NCBI RefSeq assembly: GCF_958295425.1
Contig: NC_081140.1
Location: forward strand, 11,741,433 to 11,805,432
Length of the DNA: 64,000 nucleotides
DNA from: Solea solea
Taxonomy: Eukaryota > Chordata > Actinopteri > Pleuronectiformes > Soleidae
Direction of reading: 5' to 3'
Both the position numbers and the translations under genes were made by a program. The notes beneath the pieces were generated by a model. That model saw nothing but the letters and a program-made list of their open reading frames with translations. It was not told the DNA's origin and did not search any database. This document shows, in pieces, positions 1-52,257 of the stretch (positions are counted from its first letter, which is position 1; each line of letters starts with the position of its first letter).

Positions 1-1024
1 CATATTCTACTTCTTTCACTCCGGTTAATGATGCAGGCTTCTTTATGGCTGATGTCAGCTCAGTGCAGGTTAGGCCTGTGTGGAATCCTATTCTTGGGAT
101 CATTTGATTATCAATGGGAACTCTCGTATTCTCTTCTGTGAGAACATGATCACATTCTGGCCCGTTGCCACAGAAAACATTGGGTGCACACAGTGCTCTC
201 GCAGATAAATATCACTCTGTTACAAACCTGGATACTTGTATGGTACTAAAATTCAAAAGCAAAGTCTGTCTCTTGCTGTCAGAAAAACTTACTGTTTGTG
301 GTACAAACCCGAAGCATTTAGAGGCCGAGGCTCCCACAATGGAATGGATTTCATATGAAATTAGAAGTCATGTTCCATTAGGTCAAAAAGATGTATCCAG
401 AAAAAATCCATGAAGTCAGTGCCTCCATTTTGCTTATTTCAATACATTTTTATTTAATTTAGGGTTATGTAGTTATTGTCCACATACAGTTAACCATATT
501 GTAAAAAAAAACAATTAGATTTAGGTCAAATCTGTGTTGGATTGAACTCTATTCTCTAGTCTATTCCACTGAGTGCATGTACGTTGTACAAGAGGAAGCG
601 ATCAGATTGCATTTGTTGGATGAGAGCAATGAATAAAAAAAGATCCTTGTGTTGCAGCACTGACTAAATATAATCAGCATCTCCGCAAAGGATACCATTT
701 TTATAGGTGTTTTTAATAGCATTACAGTATATAGCCTATAAACGACCCATAGTAGTAGATGCATTTATGCAGTGGTGACATGACAGCGATATTTTCTATA
801 TGAATCAGCAATGAATTATTTTATTTTAAGATTTGTGACTCATTACAGTGATTGTTATTAAGCGGACACTGCATTTGTCTGTGCTTTTATTTACTGAAAC
901 CTGATGGGAACATGTGAGTTGACCATTTTGATGAATGAGAATTGTCCTTTATGCTTCAGGACTGTAATAAGTCCTCTTTTGCTGTTTTAATTCTTTGGAG
1001 AAAAGTATTGGTGTGTGCACTTAC
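1..1024 (-). other. Intron sequence below E31
   Basis: This is part of the intron after E31, opening with a GTAAGTG donor at 1024-1018. No exon-like segment, transposon terminus or tandem array is recognisable. Confidence 0.7.
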
Positions 1025-40586
<39,562 letters not shown>

Positions 40587-41841
40587 CTAACAAAACAAAA
40601 CAAAACAAAAAAACCACCAACATCATTAACTCTCATTAAAGGCACATAGTTTACTAAGGCGAGGTCTTTTAGATCTCTCAGATAACCACCTGCTTACTGA
40701 GGAAATTGAAATATAAGATTTGACAGATACACAAATATTGTCCTTCTAATGACCTTGAATTCTGTAGAGAACACTAAACACAGTAAACTAATTCATGGGA
40801 AAAAAATGTGAAAAAAAAAAAAACATGACAAAACTCGAGCCAGATGTAGTATTTACAGAGGAACCCATTATGTCATTGGAGCAATTAGGCTTCACACCAA
40901 TGTACAAAAAACAATGTGAGTGAGTGAGTGTGTCAATTTGGGTGAATGAGAGGCTTATAGCCATCCTGTTTAATGTGCTGTGAAGAGCAGGCGAGGGCAA
41001 AAAGAGCTACATTGGGCCAAACTTGTGCATGCCCCGTGTTTTCGCAACCCACTGCACATTTTTAGAAAAAAAGGACACTGCAAAGCACTTGCAGACATGC
41101 TTTTAAACACATACAAACATGGGCTTTCACACTGGACAAACCTTTAAGTCCTCTCCAATTCAGCTGTGCCTCAAAATAGCTTCCACTCATAGCAAAGTGT
41201 CATTTTACATTTCCCAGACAGTCTGAGGCCTGCACACACTCATGCACATGCACACACACACACACATTGGCAGCATCACCATTTGGGGGCACTTTATGAT
41301 GGCACTGAGAAAGTTCCCATGAGGACAGGCAGTTTATAATATTATCTGCTATTTCATTTGGTCTTTTACTTAATACATTTTAGTTAACTGGTTGCTTTGA
41401 GACATATCCTGATGTCACCTGTAATGTTTAGGACTGGCCGTAAAAAAGTATGGACCAACAAAAATTGAAATTCAACTGTCTGAATCCAAAGCTTAAAGTG
41501 CTGAATTGCAATTTACAGATTATGGATGACGTACTCTGACTGTACACGTATAATTGTTATTATTGCAAAACTTGGTCACGATCCATGTAAGTCACATGAT
41601 TGTGAGACATTTGAAAGTGCATCATTCAAATGTAAAATGTACAGTGCTTGAATACACGATTTAAGAAACTGCATATAAATACAAATCTCTTTTTGTAATG
41701 CAAAATAATTTTGAATGTCAAAATGAGTTATTAAATGATCCAGTTATTGAGTGTCATCATAATGGTATAATCTGTTTACTCACTAAAATCAAATTAAGAA
41801 GATTTGTTTGTGAGTTGAAAAGCCTGTAATTCAAGTCTTAC
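40587..41841 (-). other. Intron 1 (between the probable 5' UTR exon and E2)
   Basis: Contains a short (AAAAC)n at 40,592-40,610 and a short CA run near 41,250. No exon-like segment is seen. Confidence 0.6.
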
Positions 41842-41878
41842 CTTAGCTCTGTTCTATCACCAAGTCAAAGTTCTTCTG
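41842..41878 (-). other. si: Probable non-coding exon 1 (5' UTR)
   Basis: The coding exon begins exactly at a 3' splice site (tttgttag then ATG), so a 5' UTR exon must lie upstream. The best candidate ends at a strong donor, CTAAG then GTAAGA, with its last base at 41842. It starts roughly 30 nt below the TATA-like box, near 41875-41880. Mammalian sucrase-isomaltase also has a short untranslated first exon with the ATG in exon 2. The transcription start is inferred only. Confidence 0.5.
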
Positions 41879-42065
41879 AATCAAGACAGGAAGGATCTTG
41901 TAATATAATGGATGTGTTGTGGCCATAGGGACTAACCACTCCTTTACTGCTCAAGTTGTGTTAGTATGTGTTTTACAGTCTCAGCATGAGGCCCCTAAAG
42001 CCATAAATGGTCAGATAAGCATGAACTGTTAGAAATGGAGCCCAAATATCAGCTCGTTAACAAGC
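41843..42065 (-). promoter_or_regulatory. si: Probable promoter of the sucrase-isomaltase-like gene
   Basis: Upstream of the presumed first exon the minus strand has a TATA-like TATATTA at 41907-41901. It also has a CDX-type TTTATGG near 42007-42001, a GATA site (TTATCT, AGATAA on plus) near 42012-42017, and an HNF1 half site GTTAAC near 42061-42056. CDX2, GATA4 and HNF1 are the known activators of mammalian sucrase-isomaltase in enterocytes. The spacing, within about 200 bp of the predicted start, suits a tissue-specific promoter. Single motifs of this length occur by chance; it is the cluster that supports the call. Confidence 0.45.
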
Positions 42066-42296
42066 AATCCTCCTATCAAGTTTTTCATCACACTACCCAT
42101 GACTGTGCTGTGTGTGCGCGCTTTAATGTTTCCGTAGAATAGTGTGTTATTGTTTTATATTAGCTGCGACTTGGCAACGGTAACCTTTGTGGCACTGTGA
42201 ACACATCAGCACTTGTGACTCACATGCACACATGGAAGTGTTTGCTTGATCATAATTTAAAAAGGAAAACTCCCCTGAACATCTGGTTATGATATA

Positions 42297-43844
42297 CAGT
42301 GCATCTGGAAAGTATTCACAGCGCTTCACTTTTTCCACATTTTGTTATGTTACAGCCTTATTTCAAAATGGATTCAATTCATTTTTCCCTCAAAATTCTA
42401 CACACAGCACCCCCTAATGACAACGTTTTTTTTGACATAAAAACATTACTGAGATACCTGAGATTTGGCAGCAATTACAGCCTCAAGTCTTTTTGAATAT
42501 GATGCCACAAGCTTGGCACACCTATCTTTGGGCAGTTACCCCATTCCTCTTTGCAGCATCTGTCAAGCTCCAACAGGTTGGATGGGAAGCGTTGTGCACA
42601 GCCATTTTCAGATCTCTCCAGCGATGTTCAATCGGATTCAAGACTGGGCTCTGGCTGGGCCACTCAAGGACATTCACAGAGTTGTTCTGAAGCCACTCCT
42701 TTGATATCTTGGCTGTGTGCTTAGGGTCGTTGTCCTGCTGAAAGATGAACCGTCACCCCAGTCTGAGGTCAAGAGCGCTCTGGAGCAAGTTTTCATCCAG
42801 GATGTGTCTGTACATTTCTGCATTCATATTCCCATCTATCCTGACTAGTCTTCCAGTTCCTGCTGCTGAAAAACATCCCCATGGCGTGATGCTGCCACCA
42901 CCATGCTTCACTGTAGGGATGGTATTGGTGTGGTGATGAGCGGTGCTTGGTTTCCTCCAAACGTGACACCTGGAATTCACACCAAAGAGTTCAAACTTTG
43001 TCTCATCAGACCAGAGAATTTTGTTTCTCATGGTCTGAGAGTCCTTCAGGTGTCTTTTGGCAAACTCCAGGTGGGCTGCCATGTGCCTTTTACTAATGAG
43101 TGGCTTCCGTCTGGCCACTCTACCATACAGGCCTGATTGGTGGATTGCTGCAGAGATGGTTGTCCTTTTGGAAGGTTCTCCTCTCCACAGTGGAACTCTG
43201 GAGCTCTGACAGAGTGACCATCGGGTTCTTGATCACCTCCCTGACTAAGGCCCTTCTCCCCTAATCACTCAGTTTAGATGGCCGGCCAGCTCCAGGAACT
43301 GGTGGTTCCGAACTTCTTCCACTTATGGATGATGGAGGCCACTGTGCTTATTGAGACCTTCAAAGCAGCAGAAATGTTTCTGTAACCTTCCCCAGATTTG
43401 TGCCTGGAGAAAATCCTGTCCCGGAGGTCTACAGACAATTGCTTTGACTTCATGCTTGGTTTGTGCTCTGACATGCACTGTCAACTGTGGGACCTTATGT
43501 AGACAGGTGTGTGCCTTTCCAAATCATGTTCAACCAACTGAATTTACCACAGGTGGACTCCAATGAAGCTGTAGAAACATCTCAAGGATGATCAGTAGAA
43601 ACAGCTCAGTTTTGAGCTTCATGGCAAAGGCTGTGAGTACTTATGTACATGTGATTTCTCATTTTTTTTATTTTTAATAAATGTGCAAAAATGCCAAAAA
43701 TAACAATGTTTCCACGTTGTTATTATGGAGTGTTGTGTGTAGAGTTTTGAGGAAACAAATGAATGTAATCCATTTTGAAATAAGGCTGTAACATAACAAA
43801 ATGTGGAAAAAGTGAAGCACTGTGAATACTTTATGGATGCACTG
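42297..43844 (-). mobile_element. Tc1-like transposon, degraded
   Basis: A 1,548-bp element lies between TA target duplications (42295-42296, 43845-43846). Terminal inverted repeats of about 130 bp begin CAGTGCATCTGGAAAGTATT on the left and CAGTGCATCCATAAAGTATT (inverted) on the right. The arms match closely and include TCCACATTTTGTTATGTTAC. The size and ends are those of teleost Tc1 elements. It sits about 0.4 kb upstream of the enzyme gene's presumed start. Confidence 0.95.
42520..43474 (-). pseudogene. Tc1 transposase pseudogene
   Basis: The start MSEHKPSMKSKQLSVDLRDR and helix-turn-helix words (GYRNISAALKVSISTV) are followed by a frameshift near 43,310 and an in-frame TAG near 43,257. 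A second shift lies near 43,180. The catalytic part reads [13 protein letters not shown] (first Asp), then a TGA near 42,752, then QQDNDPKHT (second Asp) and [11 protein letters not shown] (Glu), closing at a TAG near 42,527. The DD34E triad is still visible, but several lesions make it non-functional. Confidence 0.9.
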
Positions 43845-43887
43845 TATTGGTGACTTGAAAAACACTGTGCACTGTTTGTATTTTCAT

Positions 43888-44215
43888 TAGGGCTGCAACT
43901 ACTAGTCAAATAGTAGTCGACAGGTGGTGAAGTCATCGTGTGAATCCCACGGCATGCAATGCTACACTAAACAATCTTTCACCGTAGCCAATTGTAGTAG
44001 CTCAGAGTGAGACATCTCACATTTACCAAATCTTTGACACACTGACAGCCCATGCGCGCTAGTGACCGGGACCAGAATGGGTAGCAACAGCATGAAAGTC
44101 GGGAGGGATTCTTTCATCACTCTCTACTGACTGCTGTATGTCATTAATACTCCTAACACTAGCAGCACTGTTAATAATAGTAGTCGATAACTAGCCGACT
44201 ATTGAAGTAGCCCCA
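43888..44215. mobile_element. hAT-like MITE
   Basis: It begins TAGGGCTGCAACTACTAGTC and ends GAAGTAGCCCCA; the internal TAGTCGAC / AGTCGATAACTAGCCGACTA words mirror each other near the two ends. No clear 8-bp target duplication was found. Confidence 0.6.
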
Positions 44216-44659
44216 ATTTAAAAAAAAGTCTAAGATAGAATACGTGATACTGAATTCAACTTTTTTAACTAACATGCTTGATTCATGCAAATCACCTTCT
44301 CAAATGCATACTATGAGTTTCATGAGGTATTTGTATGAAGCAACAAACCCTTGGGGATGATCTGCTTAAAAATGAGCAACTGCTTAGCTTAAACTACTTG
44401 GTTATATTGGCTGTAACTTGGGAGGTAGAGCCAAAGTAGTGGCTCAATCTATAGATCAAGTATTATCCTGATTGATATCATCTAATTTCAGTTCATCCAT
44501 TGGTGCCAAATCAGTTGAAAATGTTGTTACTGGCATCTGCATGCTTGCATCAGTGCAGCAGATGATTGGCTTCTGGGAGCAAGGGGTTGGATATGTGTCA
44601 CACTCCACCATCCTTAGTATAATGGAGGTTTTAATTCAATGGAAGCTGTTTGTCTCTTC

Positions 44660-44835
44660 TCTAAAAGGTCTCTCGTGCAGCGGGTCATCGACTAATGTGA
44701 AAGTCAGCGGTTTGATCGCCAGCTCAACAGTCCACATGCCAAAGTGCCCTGATGGCTGTGCTGGTGTGAATAATGTATGATAATAAAAGCATATAGATGG
44801 GCTTTTATGAATGAGTGTGTGTGTGAGAACTGCTA
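44660..44835 (+). mobile_element. tRNA-derived SINE, 5' degraded
   Basis: The B-box-like GGTTTGATCGCC (44,709-44,720) is followed by CACATGCCAAAGTGCCCTGA, TGGCTGTGCTGGTGTGAATA and a GAATGAGTGTGTGTGTGAG tail, the order found in a common fish tRNA SINE. The A box region is decayed. Confidence 0.65.
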
Positions 44836-44999
44836 AATGTGAAAACTGGAGTGTTAAAGGTTGAATTTGCAAAGTTAGGGAATGTCAGGAAACAACTAAG
44901 TGTGTCCTGAGTGAGTCCTGAGTTCTTGAGCAGAGGGTGATACCACACTCCTCCTGTATCTTGGAAGTAGGGCCCCTGTTTTGTTGAGCTGGCTGTAGA

Positions 45000-45345
45000 A
45001 TATTTATTCATTCATTCATTGTCTACCACATTATCCTCCACGTTAGGGCCAAGGGGGGCGCTGGATCCCAACTGTCACAGGGAAAAAGGCAGGTACACGC
45101 TGGATAGTTCGCTCGGCCAACACACAGAGACAAACAGCCATTAATTCCCATTCACTACGATTAAATAACATCTACTTGTTTTTTTTTTTTTTTTTGGACT
45201 GTTGGAGGAAACAGGAGTACCAGGAGAAAACCCACATGCACGTGTGGAGAACATTGAAACTTCATAGAGAAGTCGGGTTGGCTTGCAAATCCAAGTCTTT
45301 TTACTGTAAGGCAACAGTGCTAGCCACTAGCGTATTGCGTTACAT
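45000..45345 (+). repeat. Common teleost interspersed repeat
   Basis: ATTCATTCATTGTCTACCAC, GGAGAAAACCCACATGCACG, GGAGAACATTGAAACTTCAT and GGCAACAGTGCTAGCCACTA occur in the order seen in a very abundant fish repeat. A poly-T tract (45,179-45,195) interrupts it. The class is not certain. Confidence 0.65.
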
Positions 45346-46598
45346 TTGGGCCACTATCCTGATCGAGCGACGGGCGATTTTGAGCATGAAAATATAGATG
45401 TTGAGAGCGCAGAAATTACAAGGGTTTTACGAATATGAAAGTCCGTGAATTAAAAATATAGAATATAAAGATCTATAAATGCCTACGTCCATGTCTCGAG
45501 GTGTCCTATGAACAGTTTTACAGACGTCTCTGTTGATTGTGGTCAGTTGCAGTACCGCCAGTGGCCACTGGAAAAATTGTCTTCAATGCAGAGGGGGCGG
45601 TGCTCTATCCAGTTCTCCATGGAATAAGACCAAAAGCAGAAAGTACTTTAAAGTCCTGTTGAATGCGACACAGTTTTATTTCCAAAGACTCATAAGTAAT
45701 TTGTTGCACATATGACAATGCTGGAACAATACTATTGCCATATCTTCAAATATGTTCAGATGCTCATTTGTTAGACATTGTTGGAAAGCTTAGAAATCAC
45801 ACTTTGAGAATCTGTAAATAACTCAAAATGTCCCTCGGGAGACTTGTTCCTGGTTTTTCCCATGGCAAGGCACAATACGATACTTGCGTGTGCTGATTCA
45901 GTTTGCATTGTGTTTGTATCGTGATTTGATAGGATTGATAACTGTGATTTTCATTTCGTCCTTAAAACTAAACTGAATAATACACTTTTTGAGACAATAA
46001 CACACACATCACATTTCCAAAATCATCTTAAATGAATATTCCAAAATGTGTTCAGGTAAATTGGCAACAGCTACTTTTAGCTTTAGTTTGTTTTCCACCT
46101 TTTTATGACCACAAAAAAAGAGCCAAAGTCAAACCCCTAGCCCGCATAAAAGGGTATATTGTCTTTCTTTTTACATTATTCCTTTTTTTGTGAATTAAAA
46201 ACATATTTTGTGGTAACCACTGAAGTATACTTGGGAGGCTATTGGCTGTGGTTGAAATCATGTAGGCTATTGTTTCATCCGCCACTGCCTATACACCCTT
46301 TAGTCTGGTGATAGCTTCAGTCCATCTCATCCCATTAAACAGAATGGAGAGGATCAAATGAATTAGCAACTCACTGGAGATGCAATAATTTCTTCTTCTT
46401 CCAGCAGAGAGCTTGATTGCCATGGACTTTACGATCGAAGAAGCAGAAATGAGCTCTGGGTAAATGTGTATGGCTGGATGCATGTTGGAGAGATTGTGAA
46501 AGACAAAGAACGGAAGGACTTGACATGACTGTCTCCATAATTCAGATATAGTACATTGAAGCTTGTGTATTTGCTCATTGAGATATAGATATCCAAGT
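45346..46598. other. Intergenic, unannotated
   Basis: AT-rich DNA with no exon or terminal repeat I can support. Confidence 0.6.
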
Positions 46599-46665
46599 CT
46601 TTTCTTTTCTTTTCTTTTCTTTTCTTTTCTTTTCTTTTCTTTTCTTTTCTTTTCTTTTCTTTTCT
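46599..46665. repeat. (TTTTC)n pentanucleotide array
   Basis: About 13 nearly perfect CTTTT units. Confidence 0.97.
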
Positions 46666-48599
46666 GCTTACTCTTGAGTTTTCCTGTCCTCTCAAATCCA
46701 ATTCCACTGTTTCAGGTGCTGTCCCTCTAGAATGCAGAGCTGGCCAATTTCAATAGAAAAAAACTGAAATTGGCAATTCCCTCCCGAGTATTGATCCAGT
46801 CACTTTAAACCGGGACACTCTACATTGAGAGGTGCCAACCACAAAATGGATGTGCCCACGTGTGTGAGTTTGTGTTTATTGTGTGCGTGTTTGTGCACAT
46901 GACGAGGGGTCCTCACCAGCATCTATTTTTCACAATTTACGTTAACTGCTTTACTGCTACTGAGGGTTTTCGCCATTACCTTATTTTTAGACACTTCTTT
47001 TGCATTTGATCACTTTTGCAATGTTTTGTCATTTGCATTGCCATTTCATAACTGCCTCCCGGAAGCACAATAAAACCTCATCAAGGTCTCGATAATCAGT
47101 TTTCATATCGATTTTAATCTCACCCTCTGCCTATTTGGCTCACTTATCTAGTTATAAATGGCAAGTCTATTAATAATTGACCATAACTGCCAACTGGGCA
47201 TTGTTGATTCCAGGGAACAAAACAGCAGTGTTCCACAGTGGTCCTGCTCAGCAAAAAGCTAATAAATAATTACAGTGCGGTAATAAGTATATTTATGTTA
47301 TGTTGCATTCACATTGCCTTCTGAACGACCGAAAGATTAGCACGTTGTTTCCTTTTTAAATGTAACTCTGTCCTCCTTAACAAGCATCGACTGTATTTGT
47401 TGTTGTCAGCTTTGTGAAGGAGTCTAATTACAGTTCATGCAAACATTCTACTTAACACTCAGTACACCACCACCACCACCGCCACTAATTAGCCTGATGT
47501 CCTGGGCTTTTGTACGTGTAAATCACAGCCTGTTGCTTAGGGCTGGGAAGAGTGGATAACATCCAACGGAAATCATTCAAAACACTGTCTCCGTTTGCCA
47601 ATTTTTTCTGCGCTAGGCAAAAGATATGTATCACTCTTGAATAAACAAATGTCTGTAGTGAAACAGTTATGTTGAAGGTTTTTAGTGTAGTGAGTCAAAA
47701 GAAAATGAATCCCCAGTGACGGAGCAAACCAAAACTCAGGGACACCGTAAGTGGCATTTTTTTAATCTTGTACACAGAAGATAAGAGAAACATTGCTGCA
47801 CAATAACGGGGGTTTTTGTTTTTGATAGTACATGTTGTTTTTGTGATAATTCATCTGTAAAAACATACTTTTAGGAAGTACTTTGCATTTCTGCCAGTAG
47901 GCCATGCTAAATGTTACACACAGGTCCTTTTTTAAATGTGTGATTTTGGACCTATTAAAATGAGTTCAAAACACATATGCACGCAGACACACCATATAAC
48001 ACGAGCCAGAGCTAGAGGTAATTATAGAATTTGGATTGTGATGACTATGATAATGCTACTTTTGTACCAGTTGCTATTGATTCTCCAGTGATGCTGTACT
48101 TCCACAGTTTCATAAGTGATGGCTTGAGCATCAGTGTCTCAAACCGACCGAAGCGAATAGAAAATGAAGGCGTAATACACTTTTGGTCAGTGAGAACTAC
48201 ACTGGCTCGATCCATGGTGGCAAAGGTCCAGCCCATCCAGTGATGGCATAACGGCTTAATTACAAAACTCTCATTGAATGTGACATTAAAAAATGAGACA
48301 CTGATCTATATAGCAGTACTTTTCAAACAATAAATTGTGTCATTCAGGGTGTTAATTTGTGTAACTATTGGCATTTGATTCACATTACATTAAGGTGGGT
48401 CTCCCACTGCATCAAAATGTGCCCACACTTACTATATATTATGGCTTGGCATGGCAAATGGGCAGTTCCTGAGCACAGTTTTAAGTTTAGTGGTAAATAA
48501 AGTATTACCTTTGCTTTCTGCCTACCTAGAGGCAGTCTGAAAAATAACAACTAGGCAATTAGTCAATGTAATTGGGGAACAAAAAAAAGAAGAAAAACA
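46666..48599. other. Intergenic, mostly unique
   Basis: Contains a short (CAC)n at 47,467-47,485. Overlapping 60-70 codon frames on both strands at 48,031-48,243 resemble no family I know. The stretch 47,050-47,430 is repeat-free. Confidence 0.6.
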
Positions 48600-48990
48600 A
48601 AGATTGTTTGTTAGGTTCATGTATGTTGGGGTAACCCTGAAGATTTCCACCACTTGAGCCCTGTAGTGTTTTGGAAGTATCCTCCGTGCTCCTCCGCTAT
48701 GCTCTTTGAGATAAAAGAATGAAAGCATGTCTCCTCTGCACATACTGTATATATAATTTAATATTGGAAAAATATTCCATCGTATCAGAGATGTCCCTGA
48801 TGAGTTACACGTTGGCGGACTCCTAGTTAAGGCCCTGGTATCCTTCTGTGCACAGCGCGCCTGGACCCAGCCCGCATTGTGCGTGTGACGCAAGCGTGTT
48901 GGGTGGACAGCACATGCGCTAACTAAATTTCCGCCCCACCGGTGGAGTATTAAGCCCCACCCACCAAGCAGAAAAAAATTGTCCACTACC
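48600..48990 (-). repeat. Dispersed repeat R1, copy 2
   Basis: The inverted counterpart of 31,490-31,850, sharing TGCTTGGTGGGTGGGGCTTA, CTCCACCGGTGGGG and ACCAGGGCCTTAA read on the minus strand. It explains the 156-codon minus frame over this region. Confidence 0.7.
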
Positions 48991-49002
48991 AATTTCCATT
49001 CA

Positions 49003-49183
49003 GATTTGCATTACCAGAATAGGGGTAGTATTTTTGAAAAATTGTGCTTCCCAACCTCAGTGTCCCTTGAGTCGAGAAGTATCTTCTTTTTGTTTTTGTT
49101 ACATGCCCACCAGTGACACTTGGTCCTGTTAGCATAACTTTTAATACAAAGCTAAATGCAAATCGGTGAAGTATTCCTTTAAC
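49003..49183. mobile_element. MITE family M2, internally deleted copy
   Basis: Begins GATTTGCATTACCAGAATAG, continues TGTGCTTCCCAACCTCAGTG and CTTGAGTCGAGAAGTATCTT, and ends ACAAAGCTAAATGCAAATCG. It matches the two ends of the element at 36,577-36,971 with the centre missing. Confidence 0.75.
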
Positions 49184-49299
49184 AATGGTGTGTTAAACAC
49201 ACCAGTCATGTTTGCTTACGTGTCAAGTGCAATAAATTACAGGAGAAGTTGTCCTTGTTATTTTTTTAAATAATATTAAAGGGTTCAATCTCATCTACT

Positions 49300-49332
49300 A
49301 CCAAAATAATCATACGTTGCAGCCCTAAAAGC
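49300..49332. mobile_element. Solo hAT-like right end
   Basis: ATACGTTGCAGCCCTAAAAG matches the common hAT terminus, but no left end lies nearby. Confidence 0.35.
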
Positions 49333-51525
49333 CAACATAAAGATCCATGCTGATACAGTAATTCAGCTTACATGTCATCAAGTAATTATACAGCAGTGTT
49401 GCACTTTGTGATTGCGTCGTGCATCTGTCTGGGGCTGTTGTCTTTCCAATGGCTGCACAAGCCACAATATGCAGGTGGTCTACCTTAAGCGCTCCCGTTA
49501 TGCAGTTTTTGCCAGAAGCATGGTGCAGATGTTACGGCCCTACAGGGGAAAAACAGGCTGAATGAAGAGGGAAAATGCATATACACAACTTTACTATGCA
49601 CACATGCGCTCACTGAGCTTCTGCTGTGTCACTCCTAAGGGAAATATCGGTTACTGTGCATGTTCTGCCGGGAAAGAACACTCCCACATGCGCGCATGCA
49701 CGCACACACATAGACTAATAATGTGATAACAGGTATCTGTTTTATGTTTGGATAGCTGACTGAAATGGATATGGTTCAGTGATTAAGCAGTATTTATTTG
49801 GGTTTGTTTTGTCACTCGTGCTCGGTGCAAAGTTTACTTTTAATAAAAGTTTTTTATTATCTGTCAAAAGAACGTCAGAGCTGGGCTGAGCTGAGATGGG
49901 TCTAATGACAGTGAATCATTATTATTATTATTTGAAGGTCACAACCATCAAATCTTTTTTTCTCAGCTACAAATTCCCATATCGCATTACCTCTGAACAC
50001 TTATTCAGGTCATTTTCAAGTACGTCATTATTTGGTTTCACATAAACAATGTGATCGAATTAAACGGCCTCTGAGCAATTTTAAGCGGAACTGGATCGAT
50101 GTGCTTTGAAGAAAATAATATCATGTCTATATAAAGCAATTTGTAGGGATTTGACGGACAACACAATTGGATATTAAAAAAAAAAAAATGCAACTGGAGG
50201 CCAACATCATAAGCTTGGATATACTGACATAAAGTTTTGAGTTTCCCAACTTGGGAGGAATTGATTTGGATTTTATTACAACACCATTATTCATATCCAG
50301 ATATGACAGTAATTCAAATTCCTTTTGTTGGAGATGATGTGATTTAATAGGAAATTTCTTCTTCTGTTTTCGGGAATTCCAAACTCACTGTTGGCCAGTA
50401 AAAAAGAAATGGCTCATATTCTTAACTGGGACAGAACCTTTGAAATAAATCAAGTGATCCTTGGTAATATGCAAAATCTGATTTGCGATATTGGAGGAAA
50501 TGGGTGTTTTTGAACATTTGAATAACATATTTAAAATGATTGTTGTGTGATTATTTGTGCAGATCGGTGAGAAACAATGTTTTCTCCAGCCTATAGGCTG
50601 CGACGTGTAAAGGTCAGGACAATATTTGATCCAGATTGGTAATTTGACACACATGTTGGCTTTATGAAATATTGCACCTCCTGCTATTTGAAAATTGCAG
50701 TTGGCCGTATTTTATAAATATTTGGATTTATTGTTCAGCCCCAGTAGTTTTTTCTCCTTCATGCCCTGTCTTTCATCCTTGAATAATATGGACATGGATA
50801 TCATGCTTCTATAGGTACATTTGTGGATGTATATGCATGCGTATGTATATATACAAATGTAATTGTATTATACAATTATAATGAAGGAATCCCAAAACAA
50901 GAACAAAATAACTTTTTGCTCTTTTTTTCACGTTTTGAGGTTTCAATTTTACAACTACTGCTGAGCTTCACAGTTTATGGAGTATCAATATTTTATGATT
51001 TCACATCTATGTGTGAGGAAGAAAAGCAGCATTTGTGGACGTGGCTCTCTGTGTGTGCTTGTTTGCGTACAGAAAATGAAATGTTCCTGGGCTGCCACCC
51101 CAGGACTTGCTCTCCAACAGCGTGGGGAGATTTAAAAGCCAATATCATCTGACAGCTAATTATCTAAAATTGAATGTGCTAACGACAGCAAGAAAAAAAG
51201 TCATGCTATAAAAGAATAAACACTGCACAGAGAGAACTCAAAGTCACCCATAGATAATTATTGCATCATTATTAAATTCACTTTTTTCCCCTTTCTCTTT
51301 CCCCCATTAAAACACGCCATGCATTAGTCATTTGGACAGATGTGTCTTAATGAACACATCAGCAGTCTTGTTTTTTTTTTTTTTGAGATGCACTGAGATT
51401 TGGAAGTTTTGTTGGCAGACAAAAACATTACCCACAAGTAAACCCTTTAGCCAAGTAAAAAGCATTCTATCAGGATGGAGCCAAAAGATGAGCGGTTATC
51501 TCAGGGTACTTGAAATAAAATTATA
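49333..51525. other. Intergenic, unannotated
   Basis: AT-rich, low gene potential. No coding exon or complete element is seen. Confidence 0.6.
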
Positions 51526-51533
51526 CATAGACC

Positions 51534-52257
51534 TAGAGCTGCACGATATCGTTAATAAATCTCATTTCTTAATGAGGACGATTTTTCTGCATTGTATTTC
51601 ATGAGCTGCATCACAAATAAACGCTCCTTTTTCCCCTCGTCGCTGCCTTCTCTCTCAACAAAATGAAGCGCCTTTACGTCACGTGATTCCGTGGAGGTGG
51701 AAGCCCGTCTGCAGTTGAGAGTTTACGAGCAGCGGCGCTGAGTGAGTGTGGTACAGCACAAAGTGCGTGCTAAGGAGAAGTAAATACAAAATGGATGGTG
51801 ATGAAAACCCAGGTGGTGGTGACGAGAATCACACAACCACCGACCCGAGCATTCGGCTCACAAGCTTTCAGCAGTGCTGTCGCTAAGACTCTGTTAAATA
51901 ATGTAATTTGCCAGCTAAATGTTGAAGATGAACCCACATTTTCAGGATTGTTAAGTCTTTTTAACTGATTTACATTTTGGCATTGTTATGTCAAAAGTCG
52001 AGCTAGTGGAAACAGGCTATATGTCACTTAAGCCCCTACAATAATAATAACAACAATAATAATAACACAATAATTCCATTATGCAGGGCCGTGTCCAGGG
52101 CCTAAAGAAATCACACTGTTTGGCACTTTACTTTTGAATGTTACTAATCTTTTGTTCATGAGTGCAATAAACATTTCCATGTGTGAAAAAATCATGCCAC
52201 AATTGTTTTTAAGCAAAACAATTGTGTCCACATTGTTTCCAGAATGGTACAGCCCTA
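51534..52257. mobile_element. hAT deletion derivative with 8-bp target duplication
   Basis: The ends TAGAGCTGCAC and inverted TAGGGCTGTAC enclose 724 bp. They are flanked by CATAGACC (51526-51533) and CATAGACA (52258-52265), an 8-bp duplication matching 7 of 8, the hAT hallmark. A short frame after 51,791 (MDGDENPGGGDENHTTTDPS) stops early and is probably the start of a lost transposase. Confidence 0.8.

Noticed and set aside
43888..44215. 8-bp target duplication for the hAT-like MITE
   Set aside because: The flanks (ATTTTCAT and ATTTAAAA) do not match well enough to claim a duplication.
48031..48243. Overlapping 60-70 codon frames on both strands
   Set aside because: No family recognised and no terminal repeats; too short to support as an exon.
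48522..48992. 156-codon minus-strand frame
   Set aside because: Overlies dispersed repeat R1, with a differing translation in the other copy; not a conserved protein.
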